From a virus: a stretch of DNA of 28,335 bases. The notes beneath the pieces were generated by a model, which was given only the letters and a program-made list of their open reading frames with translations, was not told where the DNA came from and ran no database searches. The stretch covers positions 1-28,335 of IMG/VR virus record IMGVR_UViG_3300006735_000009, one strand, 5' to 3'. A program made the position numbers and the translations under genes. The number at the start of each line of letters is the position of its first letter. Within the stretch, counting starts at the first letter, position 1. Shown one piece after another: positions 9,152 to 16,539 of the stretch.

Positions 9152-9178
9152 ACAATTTTAAACAAATTATATTTATAA
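9150..9178 (+). promoter_or_regulatory. Late-promoter-like element, copy 2 (AAACAA-N14-TATTTATAA)
   Basis: AAACAA at 9150-9155, 14 bases, then TATTTATAA at 9170-9178. It begins at the tape-measure stop codon and ends only two bases before the ATG at 9181. If this is a promoter, the head-gene message would be leaderless or nearly so. Confidence 0.68.
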
Positions 9179-9180
9179 GT

Positions 9181-10194
9181 ATGAGCAAAGAAAAAATAAA
9201 AAAGGTAGAATTAATAATAGATGAAGATTCAGAGAGATTTGGCGTTGAGGCTATTAGTTTAGTAGAATTTCCAGCAATAGAAGAAAACTGGGTGTTTTTT
9301 AATAAAGACCAATTTTTAACTTTAGCTAAATTAGATGAAGAACAAAAGACTTTAGTAGGAGCTGTTTTAATTCCTAATAAAGAGATACCTAGATACGACC
9401 AAGACAAAGACGAAAAGTACACAGTATTTTTTACAGAAGATACTATTAAAAAAGCTCAAGAGTTATTTATGTCAACTTTAAGAAACAATAGTGCTACTTA
9501 TGAGCATAAAGTACCAGTAGAGGGAATGACAGTTGTAGAGAGTTGGATTAAAGAAGATAAGAAAAATGATAAGTCTAATTCTTATGGATTTAATAAACTT
9601 CCAATCGGGAGTTGGTTTGTAAAAATGAAAGTTAACAATCCTGAAATTTGGGAATCAGTAAAAGAGGGTAAAGTTAGAGGCTTTAGTATTGAGGGATATT
9701 TCACAGATAGAGTAATTGAAGCTTCAAGACCTAAAGATATTATAGACCTAGCTGAAAAATGTACTGATTGCCCTGATGAAGTTACACTAGGTAAAATAAG
9801 AGATTTAATATTAGAAAACGAATTAGCTGTTGTAGGTAGTTTAGATGGAGAGCCTTTATTTGCTACTAAAGAAGAAGCTAAGATATACGCTGAAATGTTT
9901 AAAGGATGTAAAGGTTTTCATATACATAAAGTAAATGGAGTTACTAGATACATGGCTTGTGAAACTCACGCAGATAGTGTTAAGAAAGAATATGTTGAAG
10001 ATGAGTTTGGTAAAAAGAAAAAGAAATACAAGAAAAAATATAAATACGTTGAGTACGCTAGTTTTGTTAATAGACAAGCTCTAGCTGTTTATAAATGGGA
10101 ACAATGTATAAAAGATATGGTAAAACAATACGGAAGCAAAGAAACTGCTGCTAAAGTCTGTTCTGCCATTAAAAATAGGACAGTAAGACGCTAG
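9181..10194 (+). CDS. Prohead protease (XkdF-like serine protease) with C-terminal extension
   Basis: This 337-residue protein should mature the prohead by cutting scaffold and capsid precursor. The N-terminal 180 residues match the XkdF-like pattern: GVEAISLVEFPAIEENW near residue 21, GAVLIPNKEIPR at 60-71, HKVPVEGM with H109, and GFSIEGYF with candidate nucleophile S169. The remaining part is an extension: a Cys/His segment (FKGCKGFHIHKVNG, then YMACETHAD), a Lys-rich linker (KKKKKYKKKYKY), and a C-terminal helix set (WEQCIKDMVKQYGSKET). Scaffold and capsid genes follow, which supports the role. It starts two bases after a late-promoter-like element. Confidence 0.82.
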   Translation: MSKEKIKKVELIIDEDSERFGVEAISLVEFPAIEENWVFFNKDQFLTLAKLDEEQKTLVGAVLIPNKEIPRYDQDKDEKYTVFFTEDTIKKAQELFMSTLRNNSATYEHKVPVEGMTVVESWIKEDKKNDKSNSYGFNKLPIGSWFVKMKVNNPEIWESVKEGKVRGFSIEGYFTDRVIEASRPKDIIDLAEKCTDCPDEVTLGKIRDLILENELAVVGSLDGEPLFATKEEAKIYAEMFKGCKGFHIHKVNGVTRYMACETHADSVKKEYVEDEFGKKKKKYKKKYKYVEYASFVNRQALAVYKWEQCIKDMVKQYGSKETAAKVCSAIKNRTVRR

Positions 10195-10200
10195 TCCTAT
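10175..10200 (+). other. Perfect inverted repeat at the protease stop codon
   Basis: ATAGGAC (10175-10181) pairs with GTCCTAT (10194-10200) across a 12-base loop. The stop codon lies at the start of the right arm. No T run follows, so it is a poor intrinsic terminator. It directly abuts the third late-promoter-like element at 10201. Confidence 0.5.
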
Positions 10201-10229
10201 GAACAATAATTTAAGTTTAATATTTATAA
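10201..10229 (+). promoter_or_regulatory. Late-promoter-like element, copy 3 (GAACAA-N14-TATTTATAA)
   Basis: GAACAA at 10201-10206 and TATTTATAA at 10221-10229 are again 14 bases apart. The ATG of the scaffold gene follows 13 bases later, behind an A-rich leader with AAAAGG. It is placed to give scaffold and capsid genes their own strong transcript. Confidence 0.72.
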
Positions 10230-10242
10230 AAAAAAGGTAACA

Positions 10243-10890
10243 ATGAGTACACTAGAAAAAATCAAAACGCTTTTATCTTCTAATAAGGAAGAAAGCAAAG
10301 AAACAAAAATGTATGCAGAAATGATACTAGATGATGGTAGAGTATTAGCAACGGAAGATGAGCAATTTATGATTGGCTCAGTTGTTATGGTTGTAGGAGA
10401 TGATGGAGAAACTTCTAAATTATCTGCAGGTACATACACAATGTCTGATGGAGCTAAAATGACAGTAGACGAAGATTCTAAAATTATGGACTTAGGCGAA
10501 GAAAAAGAAGCAGAGGAAGTAGAAAACGAAGAAGATAAAGAAGAAATGGCAGAAGATGATGAGGCTGATGTTGAAGACTGGGCAGGTATGGAAAAGAGAA
10601 TTAAAAATCTTGAGGACGCTGTTGCAGACTTAAAAGCTGATAAAGAAAGCATGTCTATTGAAACAGAAGAAACTATTGAAGAAGATGAGAAAGTTGAAAT
10701 GTCTAAAGATATGGTAAACAGTTTAGTTGAAGAAGTTGAAGAACTAAAAGCTAAAATTGTTGAATTAGAAAAAGAACCAGGAGCAAAGGGTTTTACTCAT
10801 ACTCCAGAAAATAATACTAAATCAGAAAAAGTTGATTTAGCAAGAATGTCTGCAACTGAAAGAGCAGCATATTACATTAACAATAAATAA
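10243..10890 (+). CDS. Probable capsid scaffold protein
   Basis: This 215-residue, very acidic protein sits between the prohead protease and the major capsid genes. Residues 20-85 form a small strand-rich domain (YAEMILDDGRVLATEDEQF, GSVVMVVGDDGE). Residues 85-125 are nearly all Glu, Asp and Lys, and 115-180 form a coiled coil (MEKRIKNLEDAVADLKADKE). The C-terminal 30 residues are less acidic and end ATERAAYYINNK, a possible capsid-binding tail. Acidic charge, coiled coil and gene order are typical of phage scaffolds. The distinct N-terminal domain may be a separate module, such as a fused decoration-like fold. Role inferred from position and composition. Confidence 0.7.
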   Translation: MSTLEKIKTLLSSNKEESKETKMYAEMILDDGRVLATEDEQFMIGSVVMVVGDDGETSKLSAGTYTMSDGAKMTVDEDSKIMDLGEEKEAEEVENEEDKEEMAEDDEADVEDWAGMEKRIKNLEDAVADLKADKESMSIETEETIEEDEKVEMSKDMVNSLVEEVEELKAKIVELEKEPGAKGFTHTPENNTKSEKVDLARMSATERAAYYINNK

Positions 10891-10906
10891 TTTAAATTTT
10901 AAAAAA

Positions 10907-11908
10907 ATGGCGAATAACAAATACAATTTATCAAAAGAGTATCAGTTTGACATAACTGTTACTGACAACACTTACGCAGGTAAGTTAGCTTTGCCTTATG
11001 TAACTGCTGCAGTTAAAAGTCCTGACACAGTTGCTAAAGGATATGTAAGAACAATAGACGGATTAAATAGAAAAGCAGTTATATCTAATTTAGGTATTTC
11101 TGACCCTATTCAAGCTGCTAATTGTGATTTTAGTACAGGCTTTCCTGGAGCTCCAACTTTAACAGAGCAAGTTTTAACGCTTACTGATTTAAAAGTAAAT
11201 GAATCAGTTTGTCGTGGAACAATTTTTCCTACTTGGATTGGAGAAAATATGGATAGAAACGGAAATCTTCCTGGAACATTTGAGGACTTCTTATTATCTA
11301 CTGTTGCAGGAAAATCAGGTGAGCAATTAGAAGAATTTATATGGACAGGAGCTGCACCTTTTGGAACAGGCTTCTTATCAGATGACGGAGTGTTTGACCA
11401 AGCAGGACTTAACGCTTCTGCATTAGCAGACTTTCCACAGGTAACTATGGCAGGTGGTGCAGGTATTGACTCAACTAACGCAGTTGCTTCATTTGGAAAA
11501 GTATATGATAGTGCAGCAGCAAATTCACCTGCGATACTATCTAAAGCAGGAATAGGATTTTACTGTAATAATAAAACTTATGGCTTTTATATTCAACAAT
11601 TAGCAGGTCAGGGAGCATTTACAGTACATCAGGGTATAAACAATATGGGTCCAGACCAAGCGTTTCCAAGTGCTACATATTTAGGTATTCCTATTAATGT
11701 TTGTCCAGGAATGCCAGATGACGCTATTGTAATGACTTACAGAGATAACCTAGTATTTGGAACTAACTTAGCTACTGATTGGACAGAAGCTAGAATTATA
11801 CCAACTTACCAATATGACGGTTCTGATAATGTAAGAATAGTTATGAACTTTGCAGTAGGTGTGCAGGTATCAGTTAAAACTGACGGTGTTGTTGGTTGTG
11901 ACTTCTAA
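10907..11908 (+). CDS. Major capsid protein
   Basis: This 333-residue protein follows protease and scaffold and is itself followed by a strong terminator, as expected for the most abundant virion protein. It starts with a short polar N-arm and contains long Gly/Ala-rich stretches, many Asn-Pro-Gly turns, and a C-terminal part with NVRIVMNFAVGVQVSV, like the core of HK97-type capsid folds. Cysteines occur near residues 68, 101, 217, 257 and 331. The length is normal for a genome of this size. The family cannot be named from motifs alone, but position and composition make the call strong. Confidence 0.85.
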   Translation: MANNKYNLSKEYQFDITVTDNTYAGKLALPYVTAAVKSPDTVAKGYVRTIDGLNRKAVISNLGISDPIQAANCDFSTGFPGAPTLTEQVLTLTDLKVNESVCRGTIFPTWIGENMDRNGNLPGTFEDFLLSTVAGKSGEQLEEFIWTGAAPFGTGFLSDDGVFDQAGLNASALADFPQVTMAGGAGIDSTNAVASFGKVYDSAAANSPAILSKAGIGFYCNNKTYGFYIQQLAGQGAFTVHQGINNMGPDQAFPSATYLGIPINVCPGMPDDAIVMTYRDNLVFGTNLATDWTEARIIPTYQYDGSDNVRIVMNFAVGVQVSVKTDGVVGCDF

Positions 11909-11921
11909 ATTGAATTAAATT

Positions 11922-11951
11922 AAGGGGTATGAAATACTACCCCTTTTTTTT
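11922..11951 (+). terminator. Intrinsic terminator after the capsid gene
   Basis: AAGGGGTA (11922-11929) pairs perfectly with TACCCCTT (11938-11945) over an 8-base loop, and T continues to 11951. The stem is GC-rich for this genome and lies 14 bases after the capsid stop. It may be partly read through, since no promoter-like element of the late type precedes the major tail protein gene. Confidence 0.92.
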
Positions 11952-11984
11952 AAAAGGAATATTAATAATTAAAAACAAATAACA

Positions 11985-12599
11985 ATGGCTTGTATATTAA
12001 CAAGAGGACGATTAGTAGATTGTAAAGACCAGATTGGTGGTTTAAAAACTATCTTTTTTTGTGCAGGATATTCTAGTAATATAGGACAACATGCTACTTT
12101 AAATGGTACTGACGCTTTACAAATAGATACTGCTGGTTTTACTGGTTGGAGTGCTTATGGAAACCCAACGGGTTCTACAATGACTTTATTTAAGTATGAT
12201 TTAAGACCTAATTTATCTTCAATGACTATTAATACTAATAGTGACCCTGCAAATGGAACTACTTTCTTTGAGCAAACATTATCTTTAACATTACAAAAGC
12301 TAACTGTTCAACAAACTAATGAGCTTAAACTAATGTGTTACAATAGAGTACAGATTTTCGTTCAAGATATGAACGATAACGTATTCTTATTAGGCTTTGA
12401 TAACGGAATGGACGTGTCGGGCGGGACGATTGTTTCGGGCGCTGCAAAGGGGGATATGACTGGATATACTATAGAATTAAGAGGAGAAGAAGTTAATCCT
12501 ATGTATTTTATAAAAAAGACTAATGGAAGTGGAACAGACTATCCATTTGACCAATTAGGAGACGCTGATTCTGAACTAACTATTGTATCAGGAACATAA
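11985..12599 (+). CDS. Major tail (tube) protein
   Basis: This 204-residue protein lies between two intrinsic terminators directly after the capsid gene, which suggests high, separately controlled expression. It begins CILTRGRLVDCKDQIGGL and has alternating strands (TMTLFKYDLRPNLSS, FFEQTLSLTLQKL), a helix (QQTNELKLMCYN), and a late strand set (DMTGYTIELRGEE) ending VSGT. This order of strands around one helix and the final 'GY.iel.geE' are typical of tail tube proteins. A short GC-rich patch with unusual codons lies at 12411-12454. No other gene here fits the tube protein better, but the call rests on pattern and position. Confidence 0.72.
   Translation: MACILTRGRLVDCKDQIGGLKTIFFCAGYSSNIGQHATLNGTDALQIDTAGFTGWSAYGNPTGSTMTLFKYDLRPNLSSMTINTNSDPANGTTFFEQTLSLTLQKLTVQQTNELKLMCYNRVQIFVQDMNDNVFLLGFDNGMDVSGGTIVSGAAKGDMTGYTIELRGEEVNPMYFIKKTNGSGTDYPFDQLGDADSELTIVSGT
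12411..12454 (+). other. GC-rich, codon-anomalous patch in the major tail protein gene
   Basis: About 65% GC over 40 bases in an AT-rich genome. Codons include GTG TCG GGC GGG ACG, which are rare nearby. TCGGGCG occurs twice, at 12417-12423 and 12435-12441, 18 bases apart. The reading frame is kept and encodes VSGGTIVSGAAKGD, a likely surface loop. Confidence 0.8.
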
Positions 12600-12626
12600 T
12601 CAATAATCGTTACTCAATATTAAAAG

Positions 12627-12654
12627 AGGGTTATCTATTCGGTAACCCTTTTTT
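12627..12654 (+). terminator. Intrinsic terminator after the major tail protein gene
   Basis: AGGGTTA (12627-12633) pairs with TAACCCT (12643-12649) over a 9-base loop, followed by T to 12654. It lies 27 bases after the stop codon and ends the capsid/tail-tube block. Confidence 0.92.
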
Positions 12655-12683
12655 ATTAACTAAACTTTACAATTAATATAATA

Positions 12684-12703
12684 ATATAAAATAACTTTTA
12701 TAT
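12684..12703. repeat. AT-only inverted repeat, candidate operator (copy 1)
   Basis: ATATAAAA and TTTTATAT form perfect 8-base arms around TAAC. With flanks, 12683-12706 nearly matches 23143-23165, upstream of the replication initiator. TAAACTTTA lies upstream in both places. It sits between the terminator and the fourth late-promoter-like element. Operator function is inferred; AT-rich palindromes can arise by chance. Confidence 0.4.
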
Positions 12704-12717
12704 AATATACAAGTTGT

Positions 12718-12746
12718 GAACAATATTGTTACTTTTATATTTATAA
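12718..12746 (+). promoter_or_regulatory. Late-promoter-like element, copy 4 (GAACAA-N14-TATTTATAA)
   Basis: GAACAA at 12718-12723 and TATTTATAA at 12738-12746 have the same 14-base spacing as the other three. The upstream box lies inside a perfect palindrome, AACAATATTGTT (12719-12730), so a repressor could also bind here. It follows a strong terminator and precedes the ATG at 12759 by 12 bases, so it must drive the portal and lysis genes unless read-through does. Confidence 0.75.
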
Positions 12747-12758
12747 TAAATAAGTATT

Positions 12759-12977
12759 ATGGCTTGGAAAGTAAAAAAAGATTGGATAGGCAAACAACCT
12801 GCTAATATTAACTACCCTTTAGAAGAATTAACACAAAGACAAATAAACAAATTGAGTGATAGTTTAAGAAAGGCATATTTTGAGCAAGAGGTTTCTAAAC
12901 CAAAAAAGAAAGTGAAAATAAAAGAAGTTAAGATAAAAGAAGATTTAGATTTTATAGGTGGTAACAATGGGAACTAA
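12759..12977 (+). CDS. Small Lys-rich virion-region protein
   Basis: This 72-residue basic protein begins MAWKVKKDWIGKQPANINYP, has a predicted helix (ELTQRQINKLSDSLRKAYF), and then a Lys-rich repeat (KPKKKVKIKEVKIKE). It is the first gene after the fourth late-promoter-like element, and it overlaps the next gene by 11 bases. The opening resembles short head-tail accessory proteins with 'W..K.....P..L..L.Q..L..L', but I cannot assign it. Codon usage is normal. Confidence 0.6.
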   Translation: MAWKVKKDWIGKQPANINYPLEELTQRQINKLSDSLRKAYFEQEVSKPKKKVKIKEVKIKEDLDFIGGNNGN

Positions 12978-13110
12978 AACAGAAAACGTAGATATTAATA
13001 CAAGTATGTATGAGGAGCTTATTGAAAAATTAGCTACTGTTGAGGATTCAGAAGAACAAGCAAAATTAGTAACAGAATATTATAATAAAATTTTTACAAT
13101 TAGAAGTTAA
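12967..13110 (+). CDS. Small acidic hypothetical protein
   Basis: This is a 47-residue protein, MGTKTENVDINTSMYEELIE at the start and ending KIFTIRS. It is acidic and mostly helical, the opposite in charge to the 72-residue basic protein it overlaps, so the two might bind each other. Its stop shares a base with the next ATG (TAATG), the junction used throughout the virion genes. The two overlaps and open frame support it as real. Function unknown. Confidence 0.62.
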   Translation: MGTKTENVDINTSMYEELIEKLATVEDSEEQAKLVTEYYNKIFTIRS

Positions 13111-13712
13111 TGGCTACTTATAATTTAAACTATTCAGGCTCAATGAGTACACTACAATATGTGTACTTTTATGAAAATATTACAAGTGCTATAGATACAA
13201 GCGCCTTGTCAGGTAAAAACTTATTGTTTTATATAAGGGGTAGAGAAACAAATTTTATTAGAACTATTGCAGCTTACCCAACTGATAGCGGAGATTATAA
13301 TAGCCCTACTTTTTTAAATAATAATAGATATTGGACTTTAAGATTAACAGCGTTTTACCCTACTACTAGCAATATATCTAATTATGATACTACAAGCAAT
13401 TTAGCTAAAAGGCAAGGGGGTGTAGTTATTCCTATTGGTGATACTTATGATATTGAAGTTTACTATACTTCACAAAGCTATATAAATATTTTAAATGTAG
13501 CTAGTGCAACTAAAATACCAGGAATAAATATAGTTTTAAATGTATCAGTAGATGAAACTTTTGCTTCTATAGAAACAGATAACCCTATAAGCTACTATAC
13601 AGAATACGCTAATAATGATTTAATTGCTGAAAGTATAGGCACAAAGGGTTATAGTAGTGATAATAATAGAGATAGTCAGTACGGAACTCAAAACTGGCAG
13701 CCAACATATTAA
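13110..13712 (+). CDS. Beta-rich hypothetical virion protein
   Basis: This 200-residue protein is rich in Tyr, Asn, Ser and Thr and poor in charged residues, with regular strands (TLQYVYFYENI, KNLLFYIRG, YWTLRLTAFYP, DTYDIEVYYTS). There is no signal peptide and no membrane helix. The composition fits a capsid decoration, head fibre or tail surface protein. It lies between two small genes and the portal gene, and the next start follows after two bases. No family recognised. Confidence 0.5.
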   Translation: MATYNLNYSGSMSTLQYVYFYENITSAIDTSALSGKNLLFYIRGRETNFIRTIAAYPTDSGDYNSPTFLNNNRYWTLRLTAFYPTTSNISNYDTTSNLAKRQGGVVIPIGDTYDIEVYYTSQSYINILNVASATKIPGINIVLNVSVDETFASIETDNPISYYTEYANNDLIAESIGTKGYSSDNNRDSQYGTQNWQPTY

Positions 13713-13714
13713 AT

Positions 13715-15889
13715 ATGAAGAAACAAGAAAATATATCAGTAATACATTTAGCAGAATATAATCTGCCTAGCATTACAGAAACTAATAATAAAGATTGGAT
13801 TCAATTCGGTTCAGATAACCTTTACCCTCAATACTTATTAGAGCTTTACAATGGTAGTAGTATAAACAACGCAATTATAAAAGGTGTAAGCTCTATGATT
13901 TACGGAGAGGGTTTAGACGCTACAGACAGAGAAGAAAGCGAACATAAAAAAGAGAGTTGGTTAGCTCTTAATGGTTTACTGCACAATTCACCAAAAGATA
14001 CTTTAAAATGCCTAGCGTTTGATTTGAAGCTATTTGGTATGTGTTATGTTAATGCAATATGGAATAGACCTAGAACAAAGATTATTGAGTTTAGACATAT
14101 ACCCGCTCAATATATGAGAAGCGGAAAATCTGACGCTTATGGTAAAGTGAATGAATACTATTATAGTGCTGATTGGACTAATACTAGAAAACACAAACCT
14201 AGATACTACAGAGCTTTTGATTTAAAAGATAGAACAGACGCTAACCAAGTATTATGTATAAAAGATTATAGTCCTGGTTCTTATTATTATGCTACCCCTG
14301 ACTATCAGGGTTCTACTAGCTACATTCAGTTAGATATGGAAATTGCACAATTTCATTTATCTAATATTAAAAGTGGTATGTTTCCTAGTATGGCTATAAA
14401 TATGGCAAACGGAATACCAACAAGAGAAGAAAGAAGAACAATAGAAAGACAAATAAATGCTAAATTTGGTGGTAGTGGTAATGCAGGTAAAATACTTTTA
14501 ACTTTCAATGACGGAAAAGATACTGCTCCTGAAATAGTACCAATAAATGCAAATGACAATTCAGATAGTTATCAGTTTTTATCTACTGAAACAACTAGAA
14601 AAGTTTTAACTGGTCATAGGGTTACAAGTCCGTTATTATTTGGCGTTAATGGAAATTCAACTTTTGGTAACAATGCAGATGAGCTTTCTGATTCTTTTTC
14701 ACTTTTTACGAATACAGTAATCAAACCATTTCAAAACACGCTTTTAGAGGGTTTAGAGCCAATATTTCACGCTAATGACATAAACCTAGATTTATACTTT
14801 AAAACGCTTAAACCTGCTGATTTTATTAATGTTGAAAGTGTTTCTCAAATTAGCGAAGATGAGCAAGAGAAAGAGGGAATAGATACAGAAAATGAGGGAG
14901 AGCCAATTAAAAAAGAATTTAAAGCTCTTGATGATATAGACAGAAAGCCAACAAAACAAATGATGAGAGAGGCTAAAAAAGGTCTTGAAATGCGAAAAGA
15001 ATTTGGTAGGGGTGGTACAGAGGTTGGTGTTGCCAGAGCAAGAGATATAATGAATGGTAAAAATCTTTCTATTGAAACGATAAAAAGAATGTACTCATTT
15101 TTTAGCAGACAAGAAGAATCTGTAAAAAACGGAAAAGGTTTTAAAAAAGGTGATAAAGGCTACCCAAGTGCAGGAAAAATAGCATGGTTACTTTGGGGTG
15201 GTGAGGGTGGTTTTAATTGGGCGAAAAGAAAAGTTGAAGAAATAGAAAACGTTGAAGAATTAACTGAATTATCTGATGAACAATTTGATGGAATACTAGA
15301 CAATTTAGAGGGGCAGCAAATAGATAGTGAAGAATGGGAAATAGTAGACGAAAGACAACAAGGAAATGAGGAAAGCTACGAAGATTGGGCGAATAGATTA
15401 ATCCAAAAGAAAGAGAATTTTGCTGTTAATGAAATTAAGTCTAATGAAGATAAATTTAGTTATTTAGATAAAGCTACATACAGAGTAAGGTTTAAGTATG
15501 CAGTAGGTTCTAGAAAACCAAAAAAAACTGGAAGCTCTAGACCTTTTTGTAAAAATATGATGAGATTAAGTAGAGGGGGTTTTGTTTATAGAATAGAAGA
15601 TATAGACAAAGCTTCACAATCAGGGGTTAATAGACAATTAGGACATAAAGGTAAAAAATATGATTTATTTAAGTTTAAAGGTGGGGTTTATTGCAGACAT
15701 AAATGGAATGAGATATTATATAGACTTAAAAAAGGTACTGAATTAAAAGATGGTCAAAGTTTAGACAATGACTATAACAAAGTAGATAGTATTCCTAAAA
15801 GTTACGTTAGGAATCCTAAAGGAATAAAAGATAGTAAAATAGCTCCAGTAAATATGCCTAATCAAGGACATTATCCAGGAGTAAAATAA
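13715..15889 (+). CDS. Portal protein with two extra C-terminal domains
   Basis: This 724-residue protein forms the DNA entry ring. Residues 1-385 look like a portal: WIQFGSDNLYPQYLLELYN near 28, then CLAFDLKLFGMCYVN, FRHIPAQYMRSG near 126, and HRVTSPLLFGVNG near 301. Residues 405-510 are a separate module (KPTKQMMREAKKGLEMRKEF, VARARDIMNGKNLS, MYSFFSR, IAWLLWGG) of the kind found in other phage head proteins. Residues 585-672 form a third module with SSRPFCKNMM, YDLFKFKGGVYCRHKWNEI and Cys/His at 612, 660 and 662, reminiscent of MuF-like minor head proteins. Typical portals are 400-500 residues, so this appears to merge portal and minor head functions. The portal call is strong; domain names are inferred. 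Confidence 0.82.
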   Translation: MKKQENISVIHLAEYNLPSITETNNKDWIQFGSDNLYPQYLLELYNGSSINNAIIKGVSSMIYGEGLDATDREESEHKKESWLALNGLLHNSPKDTLKCLAFDLKLFGMCYVNAIWNRPRTKIIEFRHIPAQYMRSGKSDAYGKVNEYYYSADWTNTRKHKPRYYRAFDLKDRTDANQVLCIKDYSPGSYYYATPDYQGSTSYIQLDMEIAQFHLSNIKSGMFPSMAINMANGIPTREERRTIERQINAKFGGSGNAGKILLTFNDGKDTAPEIVPINANDNSDSYQFLSTETTRKVLTGHRVTSPLLFGVNGNSTFGNNADELSDSFSLFTNTVIKPFQNTLLEGLEPIFHANDINLDLYFKTLKPADFINVESVSQISEDEQEKEGIDTENEGEPIKKEFKALDDIDRKPTKQMMREAKKGLEMRKEFGRGGTEVGVARARDIMNGKNLSIETIKRMYSFFSRQEESVKNGKGFKKGDKGYPSAGKIAWLLWGGEGGFNWAKRKVEEIENVEELTELSDEQFDGILDNLEGQQIDSEEWEIVDERQQGNEESYEDWANRLIQKKENFAVNEIKSNEDKFSYLDKATYRVRFKYAVGSRKPKKTGSSRPFCKNMMRLSRGGFVYRIEDIDKASQSGVNRQLGHKGKKYDLFKFKGGVYCRHKWNEILYRLKKGTELKDGQSLDNDYNKVDSIPKSYVRNPKGIKDSKIAPVNMPNQGHYPGVK

Positions 15890-15898
15890 AATTAAAAT

Positions 15899-16471
15899 AT
15901 GGCAATACAGCATACATTATTTATAAGTACAGATAGATTAAAAAAAGATTCGTCTTTGGGTGGTTCAGTAGATGATAATTTATTACTACCCTATATACTT
16001 ATGGCTCAAGATAGATACATACTACCAATATTAGGAACTGATTTAAACGCTAAGCTAATATCAGACATTCAGGGTAGTAGTTTAACTGGTAACTATTTAA
16101 CATTATTACAAACATATATACAGCCTGCTTTAGTGCAGTTTGCGTTTGCTACTGTTCTTCCGTTCTTGCGTTTAAGAATGGTTAATAATGCAGTTGTAAC
16201 AATGTCAAGTGAGCAAGGGGGAACGGTAAGCCATGACGAATTAAAACCTCTTATTAATGCTTCTATGGATATGGGAGAGTTTTACAGAGAAAGACTAATA
16301 GACTATATACAAAACAATACGTCTAGCTTTCCTGAATATTCTAGTAATACTGGGGCAGACCTTAACCCAACAACTCAGAATTTTTATGCAGGATTAAATC
16401 TTGACGTAGCGCCAATGAATAATAAAACTAAATCTTTTTTACAGGGAGCAGATATAACTATTTGTTGTTAA
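15899..16471 (+). CDS. Head-tail connector / adaptor protein
   Basis: This 190-residue protein follows the portal gene. It is mainly helical: ISTDRLKKDSSLGGSVDDN near the start, LLPYILMAQDRYILPILGTD, and a long helix from about residue 70 to 105 with PALVQFAFATVLPFLRLR. This all-helical pattern, with an early 'D..LP.I..aQ..yi.piLG' stretch, fits the adaptor that docks below the portal. It starts 9 bases after the portal stop. The C-terminal 45 residues are Asn/Thr-rich and end in two cysteines (TICC). No enzymatic residues seen. Confidence 0.65.
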   Translation: MAIQHTLFISTDRLKKDSSLGGSVDDNLLLPYILMAQDRYILPILGTDLNAKLISDIQGSSLTGNYLTLLQTYIQPALVQFAFATVLPFLRLRMVNNAVVTMSSEQGGTVSHDELKPLINASMDMGEFYRERLIDYIQNNTSSFPEYSSNTGADLNPTTQNFYAGLNLDVAPMNNKTKSFLQGADITICC

Positions 16472-16539
16472 TATGATTACTAAACAAAAAGTCAAAGAAA
16501 GACAAAAAAATATAATTAAATTAAAAACTTATTTAAAAA

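Noticed and set aside
10224-10652. Antisense open frame opposite the scaffold gene
   Set aside because: Ser/Leu-rich translation is the complement of the acidic Glu/Asp-rich scaffold sequence; it has no promoter or neighbour on that strand.
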